Of a DNA stretch of 64,000 nucleotides, positions 32,562 to 44,147 are shown one piece after another. How positions within the stretch are numbered: position 1 is the stretch's first letter; each line of letters begins with the position of its first letter. Position numbers and translations under genes: made by a program. Below the pieces are notes generated by a model that was given only the letters and a program-made list of their open reading frames with translations, had not been told where the DNA came from and searched no databases. Source of the stretch: Artemia franciscana (Eukaryota; Arthropoda; Branchiopoda; Anostraca; Artemiidae); contig NC_088879.1 in the NCBI RefSeq assembly GCF_032884065.1, positions 23,732,038 through 23,796,037 on the forward strand, read 5' to 3'.

Positions 32562-34055
32562 ACAAAAATCACACCATCAGATTCAGCGTATCAGAAAACC
32601 CTACTGTAGAAGTTTCAAGCTCCTATCTACAAAAATGTGAAATTTTGTATTTTTTGACAGAAGGCAGATCACGGATGCGTGTTTATTTGTTTTTTTGTTT
32701 TTTGTTTTTTTTTCCCAGGGGTGATCGCATCGACCCAGTTGTCCTAGAATGTTGCAAGAGGGCTCATTCTAACAAAAAATTAAAAGTTCTAGTGCCGTTT
32801 TTAAGTGACCAAAGAAATTGGAGGGCACCTAGGCCCCCTCCCACGCTAATTATTTTACCAAAGTCAACGGATCAAAATTCTGAGATAGCCATTTTATTCA
32901 GCGTAGTCGAAAAACTTCATAACTATGTCTTTGGGGATGACTTACTCCCCCACAGTCCCAGTGGGAGGGGCAACAAGTTACAAACTTTGACCGGTGCTTA
33001 CATATAGTAATGGTTATTGGGAAGTGTACAGGTGTTTTCAGGAGGATTTTTTTGGTTGGGGGGAGGGGTTGAGAAGAGGGGGATATGTTGGGGGAATTTT
33101 CCATCGATAATTTGTCATGGGGGAAGAAAATCTCCATGAAGGGAGAGCAGGATTTACTAGCATTATTTAAAAAAACAATGACAAAATAAATATGAAAAAG
33201 TTCTTTCAGCTGGAAGTAAGGAACAGCATTAAAACTTAAAACAAACAGAAATTATTACCCATATGAGGCGCTCACCTCCTCCTAATACCTCGCTCTTTAC
33301 GCTAAAGCATTTTTAGTAATTTCAACTATTTATTCTACGGCTTTTGTGATTCTGGGTCATTCTTAATGAATTGGGACAAAATTTAAGCTTTAGTGTAAAG
33401 AGCGAGGATCTGACAAGGGGGCGAACCCCCTCATATATGTAATAAAAATATGAGAATACAAAAGTTCTTTACGTAAGCTAATTTATAAGATACGTAAATC
33501 TTTTACTAATAAAAATATTCGTAAAAAATTAAAAGTTCTAGTTGTCTTTTTAATTAACCAAAAAATCGGAAGGCAACTAGGCTTCCTCCCCCGCTCTTTT
33601 GTTCTCAAAATCATTCGATCGAAATTATGAGAAAGCCATTTAGCCAAAAAAAAAAAAAAAAATGCAAATTTCGTTTTAATTATTCCTCTGCGGAGAGCCA
33701 AAATCAAAACATGCATTGATTCAAAAACGTTCAGAAATTAAATAAAAAAAAACAAGTTTTTTTAACTGAAAGTAAGGAGCGACATTAAAACTTAAAACGT
33801 AAAACTTAAAACTTAATTACTTCGTATATGAAAGAGGCTGCTTCCTCATCAACGCCCGGCTCTTTACGCTAAAGTTTTTTACTGTTTTAAAAAGAAGAAT
33901 TGAGAAAAAGAGTCAAACCTTAGCGTAAAGAGCGGGGCGTTGATGAGGAAGCAGCCTCTTTCATATACGAAGTAATTTCTGTTCGTTTTAAGTTTTAATG
34001 TCGCTCCTTACTTTCAGTTAAAAAAAACTTGTTTTTTTATTATTTAATTTATACA
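32562..34055. repeat. Tandem duplication, copy 2 (~1494 bp)
   Basis: Near-identical repetition of 31075-32561, joined directly to it at ATTTAATTTATACAAAA. The copy ends at ATTTAATTTATACA before unique sequence. High identity implies a recent duplication. Confidence 0.95.
33751..34040. repeat. Long palindrome (foldback element), second copy
   Basis: Same arms as 32261-32541, carried within tandem copy 2. Arms contain AGTAAGGAGCGACATTAAAA, GAAAGAGGCTGCTTCC and their reverse complements. Confidence 0.95.
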
Positions 34056-34138
34056 ACGAAGCATGAAGAAAAAACAAAGCTCCTCAGAGCAAATGGCTCA
34101 AACATTGGAATATGATCACGAAATTTTTAAAGAAGGGG

Positions 34139-34305
<167 letters not shown>

Positions 34306-34358
34306 AGTTATTTATGTAATTAATTTAGATCAGTGTTGCCACTGGCATAAGGACTTAC

Positions 34359-34561
34359 CTATTCATTTTCTGCTTTGGCAATAAAAGAGGTAAAACCTCC
34401 CCATTCTTGTTCCCATTGATTATCAGCAATATAATACATCAACATTAGAGAATGTCCCAATTTTGAAGTTTCGGAGTCATGGAGTAATGTGTAATTACCA
34501 TGTTGAAATCGTCTCCACTCAACAATTGGTTCGGTTGGCAGCTCTTCTTCTTTTTTGCATT
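34359..34561 (-). CDS. OGFOD1: OGFOD1-like prolyl 3-hydroxylase, penultimate exon, ends in TAG
   Basis: The acceptor TTCTTTCCAG precedes AATGC, and the first two bases complete a Glu codon with the G left by the exon ending at 43718 (phase 1). The exon reads ECKKEEELPTEPIVEWRRF, then HGNYTLLHD, and WEQEWGGFTSFIAKAENE. The family has 'RxWxxGxYTLIHD' and 'WxxExGGFTSYIAKxEDEELLTV' here. The last codon, at 34361-34359, is TAG and directly abuts a consensus GTAAGT donor. Alignment with the family puts Glu (GAG) at this codon, followed by LLTV in the next exon. A G-to-T change would explain it. It is either a nonsense mutation, a base error, or programmed truncation. Confidence 0.9.
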
Positions 34562-34649
34562 CTGGAAAGAATAGCACGCATTAATCTTTAAAGAAATAAG
34601 GAAAATGGAAAAGTAAACACACGCGTAAACACGGCTATAACAAAGGAGT

Positions 34650-35100
34650 TTAAATCAAACAGTTCGTAGTAACGAACTGTAAGTAAGGAGTGACCCGGCT
34701 CAATAGTAACCAGAATCCTAAAAAAAAAAATCATTTTTTTGCCCCTATTTGCAAAGATGTGGAATTTTGTACTGTTTGCCAGAAGAAAGATCACGGAGGC
34801 GTGTTTATTTGTTTGTTTATTTTTTTGCTTGTTTTCCCCAGGGGTGATTGTATCGACCCAGTAGGCCTAGAACATCGGGAGAGGGCTTATTCTAGCAGAA
34901 ATTAAAAGTTCTAGTCTCCTTTTAAAGTGAAAAAAAAATTGGAGGGCAACTAGGCCCCTCCCACGCCCTTTTTTCCTCAAAATTGTCCAATCAAAATTCC
35001 GAGATTGTTATTTTGTCCAGCATTGTTGAAATTCCTGATAATTACATCTTGGAGATAACATGACCCCCCCCCCTCTATAGCCTCTAGGGTAAGGTCTTGG
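34650..35100 (-). repeat. Dispersed repeat copy, diverged
   Basis: Begins with the palindrome ACAGTTCGT-agta-ACGAACTGT (34658) and GTAAGGAGTGACCCGGCTC, and continues with GATCACGGAGGCGTG, GGGGTGATTGTATCGACC and 'ttggagggcaactaggcccc'. It is the same family as 30833-31650 and 54.2-55.1 kb, but with internal deletions. Confidence 0.85.
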
Positions 35101-36390
35101 GGGTATAAAATTTGCCCCATTTTTTTATTTAATTGTTTTTCATTTTTAATTTAATATTTTAATGACATAATGATAATCGTAATCGTAATCGTAATAAATC
35201 ATAGCAATCGTAATAAAATCCTTTTCTATAAAACATTGTAAAACTGATTACCCAGTGACAGACTTCTAGCATTTTAACACTCAAATTAAGGATCTTAGAG
35301 CCAATCAAGATTATATAATGAGGTTGTCAAATTACGCAGAAGACCAGTAGCGAATAATTTTATCCTGGCGGAACTAGAATGACTATTGAGAATTGGTATC
35401 AAAATATTCTTTTTTCTAGTTTTGAAGACGATTCTGGTGTGGTTATGTTTTTTAAATAAAAGATAAGTGTATCAAAGGCAGGGCTGTGTCTAAGATATTT
35501 GTTCACGAGGAGGGGGAAGGGGTTCCCAAAAGTATTTCGAGGGAAACGGTTATCAAAAGGATGAAGAAGAAGGGGTTTACCTCTCGTCAGTGGCATCAAT
35601 TCAAGGAAGCTAGGGGGAGGAGGGTAATATATTTTTCAAAAACCTGTGGGGGGGACAAAGACCATATGGAGACAAAGACCGCCACTGTCTCTCACGGAAT
35701 TTTTTTTACCTAAATTTTAAAACCAATTTACAAGCTGCAGAACTACTCCAGAGGGGGAGGGGGGCTCAAAACAGACACCCACACATCTGGATACGGTCTT
35801 GATAATAGGCTTAAATTTATAAGCCAAATATGCCCAAAATATTAACACTTAATTTTGTCTTTTTGAAGAATGAGTTCAATGCTATCCATATGAACAGAAT
35901 TTTACACGGTTGCAGACCTAAGAAACAACAGAGATTCAATTGAAGTACACTCAGTTAACTTGATTGTCGAAGTATTTATTATCCCTTTCTGTTTTGTTTG
36001 TTTTGCTCGATAAAAACACGTGAAATGTTTTTATCGTTTCTTTTTTCTATGCAAGGTAACACTTATTAGGTTAGAAAATTTAACTTCTAGTGTGATAAAG
36101 CTAAAGACAGTTTTTTGGTACCCTGATCGGGCCTCTTTGCATGTTGGGACAACAGCTTGTTAATTTCGGTGCTCAGAGGAATCAATGAAAAAGTGAAGAC
36201 GACTTGATAGTGTCTCTGTGTACACATGATATCTAGATTTATTTATATTTTGTAAAAATAGATTTGTCCGGTTTCAATTTAAGTGTGTCAAGCCGTTTTT
36301 AACGTAACCCTAATTGAGAAGCAAAAGAAGGGCAGTTCCCTGTCGCAAGTGCCGTTGTTCCTGCCGTGAGAGTCTCCCTTAAACTGCGGT
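35101..36390. other. Non-coding intronic stretch
   Basis: Includes a small (ATAATCGTA)n-like patch at about 35169-35215. No gene or structured element is supported. Confidence 0.5.
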
Positions 36391-36396
36391 AATCAG

Positions 36397-37372
36397 GTGG
36401 ACCGGGGGCTGACCTTGTCTATTGGGGTTTGTGCCAGGATGCTGCCAGATGGACTAGTACAGAATGCTTTGCTGAATCTTGCCGTAAGGGTGAAACCAAA
36501 AGGAAATAACAACATTGATATCATCAAAACTGGTTGCCGTTTTTTTCGCAGAAGATATGGTAAAAGAAGTGAAAACAATTATTTGGTCTATGGCAAGGTA
36601 TGCTACTCGGCAAACCGAGAGGTAGAAAATTGCTGACACTTATGCGGACATTTTGAAAGTTCTTGACTGTTGTGATAAGATTTCAGTGATCAGTGATCCT
36701 ACCAAAGTTCGTAATATATTAACCAGATGAAGTCAAGAATTCTTGGTAAGGCAAGCACTAGGTTAACCCGAAACGTTTTATGATTTATGCCAAGAATTAA
36801 ACAATTTTACGTCTACACCTAAAGCGCAGGGCCTATGGTGTCCCTCGACGAGTAGAGCCCCAGGCCTTGCTAATCCAGTAGCTGTCAATCCTTAGCCATG
36901 TTATGCCATTGTTCTCAAAATGCCAAAATCTATCGATAACCCTGATGCTCGTAAGCAGTTTGTGGATAGCGTTTGCCCCGACTCAGCGGAAATGAGCGAG
37001 CTAAGAAAGTTGAAACAGGACAGAAAATTGTATGTCAAATCTAAATCAGCTGCTGAGAAAATTGTTGAGAAAATCAAAGCTAGCAAACCTGAGGTTGCTG
37101 CTATGCTCAAAGAGAAAATGTTGATTACCGTCTTGAAACAGGTTCCCCCTATCATGACTCACACTGATGTAGAAACCTTTATTCCAACTGCATCAAGGGC
37201 AATAGAAATCGGTAACTTCGAGCGTTCCAAAGTGTTTAAGCTGTATTTTGGGTCCAGGAAGGATCTTGAATATTTTCTTGCGATATCAGTTCGGGTCGGC
37301 TATGAGAAGATGCCTGCGGAAGAATTAAAATTTCTCCCAACAAGGTATCTTTATCCTTTTCCTTTGTATCTA
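36397..37372 (+). pseudogene. Possible LINE ORF1-like remnant
   Basis: A frame at 36397-36636 reads SIGVCARMLPDGLVQNALLN and LAVRVKPKGNNN. After stops, a second frame starts at 36920 (MPKSIDNPDARKQFVDSVCP) and reads RKLKQDRKLYVKSKSAAEKI and VETFIPTASRAIEIGNFERS. It is Lys/Glu-rich, with a likely helical or coiled segment, and then RYLYPFPLYL where it merges with Helitron-type sequence from about 37385. I do not recognise a family with confidence. A retrotransposon ORF1/gag-like protein is the most economical guess, because the stretch is flanked by mobile DNA and has two pieces in a decayed arrangement. Confidence 0.4.
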
Positions 37373-37384
37373 TTTCTCTATCCT

Positions 37385-37718
37385 TTATATCTATGTCCCA
37401 GACGACCGGGACACAGGGACACAACTAAAGGGGACACCAGGGGAGGGGGCAGGGGGGATATATAAATGACGACGGAGACACTGGGAATATTCGATTAGCA
37501 ATAACCATCAATAAAGCTCAAGGAAAATTATTAGAAAAATGCGGTATAGATCTGAATACGGATTGTTTTTCCCATGGGCAATTATATGTTGCATGTTCAA
37601 CAGTCGATAAAACTGACAATCTATTACATAACTACAAAGGCGCGTAACTAATACGGCACGTAACGAATTACGCACACGGGGGAGCTTTGGGGAGCGCGAT
37701 GCACCACACCAACAGCTA

Positions 37719-37719
<1 letters not shown>
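37385..37719 (+). mobile_element. Helitron 3' fragment (element 0)
   Basis: From about 37484 the plus strand encodes [36 protein letters not shown] and VDKTDNLL, which are the last helicase motifs of Helitrons. It then has 'gcgcgtaactaatacggc' and ends CACACCAACAG-CTAG at 37716-37719, followed by T of an AT repeat. The 5' part is missing or replaced, and the terminal hairpin is degraded compared with the other copies. Confidence 0.75.

Positions 37720-37759
<40 letters not shown>
37720..37759. repeat. (TA)n between two Helitron 3' ends
   Basis: About 40 bases of pure TA between the CTAG end of the plus-strand fragment and the CTAG end of the minus-strand Helitron. Confidence 0.95.
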
Positions 37760-37760
<1 letters not shown>

Positions 37761-38319
37761 TAGCTGTTGGGGTGGCGCTTCGCGCCACCCCAACACCTAG
37801 CTGGTCGGGGTGCTTCGCGCCCCCCCAAGCCCCCCGCGCGCGTAAGTTGTTACGCGCCATATTAGCTACGCGCCATTGTAGTTGTGTCCCTGTGTCTCAC
37901 CTGTGAATATAGATAGATATATTATATATGTGTTTTTAACTACGTAAAACTTGCGAATATACAACATTCTTTGCTGTCCCATTGTCTGTGCATATAAATA
38001 GATTGTCAGGTTTACCGACTCTTGAACATGCAACATATAATGGTCCATGGGAAAACAATCCGTATTCAGATCTATACCTCATGATTCTAATGATTGCCCT
38101 TGAGCTTTGTTGATGGTGTTGCTAATCGACCATTCCCTGTCCCGGTCGTCATTTATATCCCCTGTGCCCCCCGGCGTCCCCGTTGTAGTTGTGTCCCTGT
38201 GTCCCGGTCGTCATTTATATTTTTTACTTATGTCCTGGTCATTATGGCTTATGTATGGTCATTTATATTCCCTGTGTCCCGGCCGTCATTTGTATCCCGG
38301 TGTCCCGGTCTGTATATAC

Positions 38320-39000
38320 ATTCGTTTTTTAGTTTTGTTTTTCTCCTTTATTTTTTTCCTTTTTTATTTTTTTTCTTTTTTAGTTTATTTAGATTTTTAG
38401 ATTTTTTAGTTTTTTTATTAGTTTTTAGTTTTTTTTTTCTTTTTAGTTTTTTTGTAGTTTTTACCTTCTTTTTAGTTTTTTTAGTTTTTTTTTTTTTACT
38501 TATGTCCTGGTCGTCATTTATACTCCCTGTGTCCCGGTGCTTTGTTGATTGCTAATCGAACATTCCTTTTGTCCCGGTCGCTTTCTCTTTGAGTGTCGTC
38601 ATTTATTTTTTTCTTTTTTAGTTCTTACCTTTTTTAGTTTTTTTTTAGTTTTTTAGATGAAAATTTTTTTTAGTTTTTTTCCTTTTTTTCTTTTTAGTTT
38701 TTTATTGGTTTTTACCTTTTTTTTTTAGCTTTTTTAGTTTTTTTTCCTTTTTTCTTTTTACTTTTTTTTTAGTTTTTATCTTTTTTATTTTTTTTAATTT
38801 TTATTCTTAATATTATTAGTTTTCTTTTTCTCTTCTATTTTTCAGTTTTTTCGTTTTTTTTAGTTTTTAGTTTTTTTAGTTTTTTACCTTTTTTTAGTTT
38901 TTTTAGTTTTTTAGCCTTTTTATTTTTTTTATTAGTTTTTAGTTTTTTTGTAGTTTTTGCCTTTTTTTAGTTTTTTCAGTTTTTTTTTAGTTTTTAGTTT
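38320..39000. repeat. T-rich TTTTTAG minisatellite within Helitron 1
   Basis: Degenerate tandem repetition of units like TTTTTAGTTTTTT and CCTTTTTTAG over about 680 bases. The complementary A-rich version (AAAAACTAAAAA) fills 39465-40255 in Helitron 2, so the two can pair. The Phe/Leu-rich open frames here are not genes. Confidence 0.9.
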
Positions 39001-39011
39001 TTTACCTTTTT

Positions 39012-39085
39012 TAGCCTAACCAGGATTTGAACCTGGGACCTTCATTCTCCGTTCTGACACCCTCTCTCACCGAGTGACTACTCCA
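39012..39085 (-). other. tRNA-like sequence inside Helitron 1
   Basis: Read on the minus strand there is a perfect T-arm CCAGG-TTCAAAT-CCTGG with a B-box (GGTTCAAATCC), preceded by an A-box-like TAGTCACTCGGTGAGAG. The acceptor and anticodon stems are poor, so this is a tRNA relic or a SINE head rather than a functional tRNA gene. Confidence 0.5.
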
Positions 39086-39248
39086 GCATGTTCATTTTGG
39101 TGTTTTAAATGGTATATTATTAACCAAATTAATGTGTTTTACAATATACTAAGCATCGTCATAACAAAAATGACGACAACTAATTTCATGACGTCAGCCG
39201 ACACAGAAACATGACGTCACCTGATCCACAGACAGACAGACAGACAAC

Positions 39249-39358
<110 letters not shown>

Positions 39359-39464
39359 CTATATATATAAAAATAAGTTGTCTGTGGATGGATGGATGGA
39401 TGGATGTGTGGATGGATGTGTCAGGTGACGTCACCTGAAAAAACTGGATTAGGTGACGTCAAAA

Positions 39465-40255
39465 CTGAAAAAACTAAAAAAAGGCAAAAACTACAAAAAA
39501 AACTAAAAACTAATAAAAAAAATAAAAAAGCTAAAAAACTAAAAAAACTATAAAGGTAAAAACCAATAAAAAACTAAAAAAAAAACTGAAAAAACTAAAA
39601 AAAGGCAAAAACTACAAAAAAAAACTAAAAACTAATAAAAAAAGTAAAAAAGCTAAAAAACTAAAAAAACTAAAAAAACTAAAAAAAGGTAAAAAACTAA
39701 AAAAAATAAAAAATAAAAAAAAACTAAAAAAAAGGAAAAAACTGAAAAATAAGCTAAAATAAAGGTAAAAACCAATAAAAAACTAAAAAAAAAAAGGAAA
39801 AAACTAATAAATGACGACACTCAAAGAGAAAGCGACCAGGACAAAAAACTAAAAAAAAAGGCAAAAACTACAAAAAAACTAAAAACTAATAAAAAAAATA
39901 AAAAAGCTAAAAAACTAAAAAAACTAAAAAAAGGTAAAAAACTAAAAAAACTAAAAACTAAAAAAAAACTAAAAAAGGTAAAAACTAAAAGAACTAAAAA
40001 AGAAAAAAATAAATGACGACACTCAAAGAGAAAGCGACCAGGACAAAAGGAATGTTCGATTAGCAATCAACAAAGCACCGGGACACAGGGAGTATAAATG
40101 ACGACCAGGACACAAGTAAAAAAAAAATTAACAAAACTAAAAAGAAGGTAAAAACTACAAAAAAACTAAAAAGAAAAAAAAACTAAAAACTAATAAAAAA
40201 ACTAAAAAATCTAAAAATCTAAATAAACTAAAAAAGAAAAAAAAAGGAAAAAAAT
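39465..40255. repeat. A-rich AAAAACTAAAAA minisatellite within Helitron 2
   Basis: Degenerate units of AAAAACTAAAAA, AAAAGGTAAAAACT and AAAAAAGCTAAAAAAC. A block of about 190 bases ending in 'aaagagaaagcgaccaggacaaaa' is itself repeated (39600-39845 and 39840-40035), showing recent internal duplication. Confidence 0.9.
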
Positions 40256-40858
40256 AAAGGAGAAAAACAAAACTAAAAAACGAATGTATATACAGACCGG
40301 TACACCGGGATACAAATGACGACCGGGACACAGGGAATATAAATAACGACCGGGACACAGGGACACAACTACAACGGGGACACCGGGGGAAACAGGGGGA
40401 TATAAATGACGACCGGGACAAAAAAACTAAAAAGAAATAAAAACTAAAAACTAATAAAAAAAACTAAAAAATCTAAAAATCTAAATAAGCTAAAAAAGAA
40501 AAAAAAAGGAAAAAAATAAAGGAGAAAAACAAAACTAAAAAACGAATGTATATACAGACCGGGACACCGGGATACAAATGATGACCGGGACCCGGGACAC
40601 AGGGAATATAAATGACGACCGGGACACAGGGACACAACTACAACGGGGACACCGGGGGAAACAGGGGGATAACCTGACAATCTATTTATATGCAAAGACA
40701 ATGGGACAGCAAAGAATGTTGTATATTCGCAAGTTTTACGTAGTTAAAACCATATATATATATATATATCTATATTCACAGGTGGGACATAGGGACACAA
40801 CTACAATGGCGCGTAACTATTATGGCGCGTAACGACTTACGCGCGCGGGGGGGCTTGG

Positions 40859-40923
40859 GGGGGGCGCGAAGCGCCCCCACCAACTAGGTGTTGGGGTGGC
40901 GCGAAGCGCCACCCCAACAGCTA

Positions 40924-40924
<1 letters not shown>
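40859..40924 (+). other. Tandem Helitron 3' terminators (two hairpin + CTAG modules)
   Basis: Module one: GGGGGCGC-gaa-GCGCCCCC (about 40859-40877) followed by ACCAA-CTAG (40882-40887). Module two: TTGGGGTGGCGC-gaa-GCGCCACCCCAA followed by CAG-CTAG (40921-40924). The same double arrangement ends element 3 (42673-42735) and, inverted, element 1 (37760-37830). In Helitrons the 3' hairpin plus CTRR signals termination of rolling-circle transposition. Confidence 0.8.

Positions 40925-40954
<30 letters not shown>
40925..40954. repeat. (TA)n between elements 2 and 3
   Basis: About 30 bases of pure TA between the CTAG end of element 2 and the TC start of element 3. Confidence 0.95.
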
Positions 40955-40957
<3 letters not shown>

Positions 40958-41180
40958 ATATATATAAAAATAAGTTTATATATATATAAAAATAAGTTGT
41001 CTGTCTGTCTGTGGATCTGTGGATCAGGTGACTTCATGTATCGGCTGACGTCATGAAATTAGTTGCCGTCATTTTTGCTTTGAAGGTGACGTCATTCAAG
41101 TTATATAAGACATATGTTCGCGTAGAAATCTATTAATGTTTAAGTTTACAATGGCTGATGAAGATGCTCAAAGAGTCTAT

Positions 41181-42031
41181 GGGCACACGTAAAAACATTA
41201 AAATTAACTACAAATATGCGTGTCCGATTGCAAAACGATGACTCTGGTCAAACATTTTCAGATCAATTGCTGGCAATGGGAAACGGAAAGCTCCCAGTAG
41301 ACTCAATTTCAGGACGTATACAACTACCTGCTGATTTCTGTAATTTAGTGACGTCCAAAAATGAATTGATTGAAAAAGTATTTCCGAATATTCTAAAAAA
41401 TTATAAAAATAATAAATGGCTAAGTGAAAGAGCGATTCTCGCACCCAAAAATATTGACGTCCACGAAATCAACAATATTGTTTTGACCAAGATTCAAGAC
41501 CAGGCAGTCCTTTACAAGTCAGTCGACACAGTTTTGGAACCAAATGAAGCGGTTAATTATCCATCTGAATTTTTAAATTCCATAGATCTTTCAGGGTTTC
41601 CACCACACGTGCTACAACTAAAAATAGGCGTACAAATAATACTTTTAAGAAATATAAACCCACCAAAGCTTTGCAATGGCACTCGACTTGCCGTAAAAAA
41701 AACAATGGAAAACCTAATAGAGGCCACAATCCTGACAGGGCCTTTTGAGGGTGAGGCTGTTCTTATTCCTCGCATTCCCATGATTCCAACGGATCTGCCT
41801 TTTCAATTTAAAAGATTGCAATTCCCAACTCGATTAGCATTTGCAATCACCATTAACAAAGCTCAAGGTCAATCATTAAAAAAATGTGGTATTGATCTTA
41901 ATACTGATTGTTTTTCCCATGGACAATTGTACGTTGCATGTTCGAGGGTCGGTAAACCTGACAATCTATTTATATGCAGCGAGAATTGGACAGCGAAGAA
42001 TGTTGTATATTCGCAAGTTTTACGCAGTTAA
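41181..42031 (+). pseudogene. Helitron helicase, C-terminal third
   Basis: The frame reads WAHVKTLKLTTNMRVRLQND, then [35 protein letters not shown] and [19 protein letters not shown], followed by LYVACSRVGK and a stop after VVYSQVLRS. These are the later PIF1-like motifs (INKAQGQS and VACSRV). The Walker A and B half is deleted. It is co-linear with, and highly similar to, the minus-strand helicase at 61412-62937. At the A-run near 41695 this copy has eight A and keeps the frame. Confidence 0.9.
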
Positions 42032-42036
42032 TTTGT

Positions 42037-42330
42037 ATTTCGGAACCAAATGAAGCGGTTAATTATCCATCTGAATTTTTAAATTCCATAGATCCTTCAG
42101 GGTTTCCACCACACGTGCTACAACTAAAAATAGGCGTACCAATAATACTTTTAAGAAATATCAACCCACCAAAGCTTTGCAATGGCACGCGACTTGCCGT
42201 AAAAAAAAACAATGGAAAACCTAATAGAGGCCACAATCTTGACAGGGCCTTATGAGGGTGAGGCTGTTCTTATTCCTCGCATTCCCATGATTCCAATGGA
42301 TCTGCTTTTTCAATTTAAAAGATTGCAACA
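42037..42330 (+). pseudogene. Second, partial helicase copy in tandem
   Basis: Repeats the part from [20 protein letters not shown] through [20 protein letters not shown] to the 'IPMIP' region immediately after the stop of the previous copy. Nine A in the A-run break the frame after LAVKK. Confidence 0.9.
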
Positions 42331-42394
42331 CAGACAATGGGACAGCGAAGACTGTTGTATATTCACAAGTTTTACGTAGTTAATTTGTATTGTA

Positions 42395-42840
<446 letters not shown>

Positions 42841-43717
42841 CATATCTATCTTCTTTCCAAAAAGAGATCAGATCAGGTGCAAACCATAGAAAGATTGAGA
42901 ATAAAACTACAAGTCAGGTCCTTACTTCCCACCTGGATTTCAGTTGGGATACGGCCTTCCCTTCTGGCAGACGTGCTGATGATCCGAATTTAGAAACCCA
43001 CATCACGCTCCCCAAAGAGTTCAAATAAGTGCCAGAAGTCAAAACACATCAATTATTACTTTCTCCAAAGTGTGAGTGAGGTACAACAACCTAGTGTTGA
43101 TAATCATACTGATAAGTTTAGTTCAAATATTCCTCCACCCCATAAAGGTTGGGTAAAATTGACTACTTTAAAGAGCAAATTAGCTGAATGAATGAAGTGC
43201 ATAGATCTCAATGATTTTGTAAACCCCTTCAGAACCATTCCTAGTACACATAACAGCAGTATTCCTTGTTTCAAAACTTCCCAATAAAAATTCTCTACGT
43301 TTTTCTTCCATCCAAATCTCAAATACAGCCCCAGATGCTGTCATTTTTACTGGGGTTTTCACTTAAACTATATTCGAGAATGCAGTAATACAGGCTTTAA
43401 ACCTCATTGTTCTTAAAGTAACAACCCTATCAGCTCCGGCGATCTAGAAGGGACTTTCGATGAAATATTAAAATTGTGACCATTTTGGTCCGCAATACAA
43501 AAACATTAAACTGATGCAAAGTTTTGTTTGTTTTTTTTTTTACATGGAAATGGAGTTTAAGAAAACTAAACTTGTGTCTTTGAAAGAATCTGGTACCTAT
43601 TTGTTTGTCGCCAAATTTGATGAGCAATTTTTAAGAATTTGTCATGCAGAGGTCACATCGAGCAAGTGCTTGGATTGCTAAATTAGTTCAAAAGACCATT
43701 AAGAAATACATACTCAC
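42841..43717. other. Intronic stretch with a short unidentified open frame
   Basis: A plus-strand frame ending at 43028 contains [20 protein letters not shown] and [12 protein letters not shown]. It looks more protein-like than its AT-rich neighbours but has no family I recognise and no start outside the microsatellite. It could be an element fragment. Nothing else is supported. Confidence 0.4.
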
Positions 43718-44147
43718 CAAGCTTAGTTTTTTTACTTTGACTTTCATCTGGTCTTGATTTTCTTTTACTCCCACTTGCCCCATCTTCTGACTCTTGACAC
43801 ACAGCCACTTCATCATCTTCATCAGATTCTGGGGCCAAAGGATGCAACCTCAGACCCGTCATATTTGACAGCAACAAAAGCATTAATTCAGAAGAAAAAA
43901 AGTCCCTGGTCCGTTCCATAATACTGTTGGTATTTTTAGATACCCCATATGACCTTTTATTCGGAGGGCCCATATCCTCCCACTGTATGTCATCAGAAGT
44001 ACATAGGGCTTCACGGAGAGCTTTTTGAATATTTTCGTTTAAGAAGTCTTGAAGCTGTATTTCTGAGTTCTGTTCAAAATGTTCCTGAATATCTCCTTGC
44101 GCTTCCGGATTCATATAAGATGAATTTATCCAATCAAAGTAGTCTTC
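43718..44147 (-). CDS. OGFOD1: OGFOD1-like prolyl 3-hydroxylase, linker and second-domain exon
   Basis: The acceptor TTTTTATTCTAG is followed, in phase 0, by EDYFDWINSSYMNPEAQGDI, then QEHFEQNSEIQLQDFLNENI, IQWEDMGPPNKRSYGV and LMLLLLSNMTGLRLHPLAPE. The family has 'xxDWINPxYL', 'IQxxFExxSEIxLxxFL', 'VxWxxxGPPNKRxYE' and 'ALFLLLSNFTGLxLHxLAP', i.e. the linker and the start of the C-terminal domain. An acidic and Ser/Lys-rich low-complexity stretch follows (SDEDDEVAVCQESEDGASGS), as in the human protein. The exon ends AAGCTTG with GTGAGT donor, phase 1, fitting the exon at 34561. Confidence 0.93.

Noticed and set aside
38094-38555. Phe/Leu-rich 150-residue frame resembling a membrane protein
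   Set aside because: It is produced by the degenerate TTTTTAG minisatellite in a Helitron; the hydrophobicity comes from T-richness.
39012-39085. Functional tRNA gene
   Set aside because: Only the T-arm is good; acceptor and anticodon stems do not pair well.
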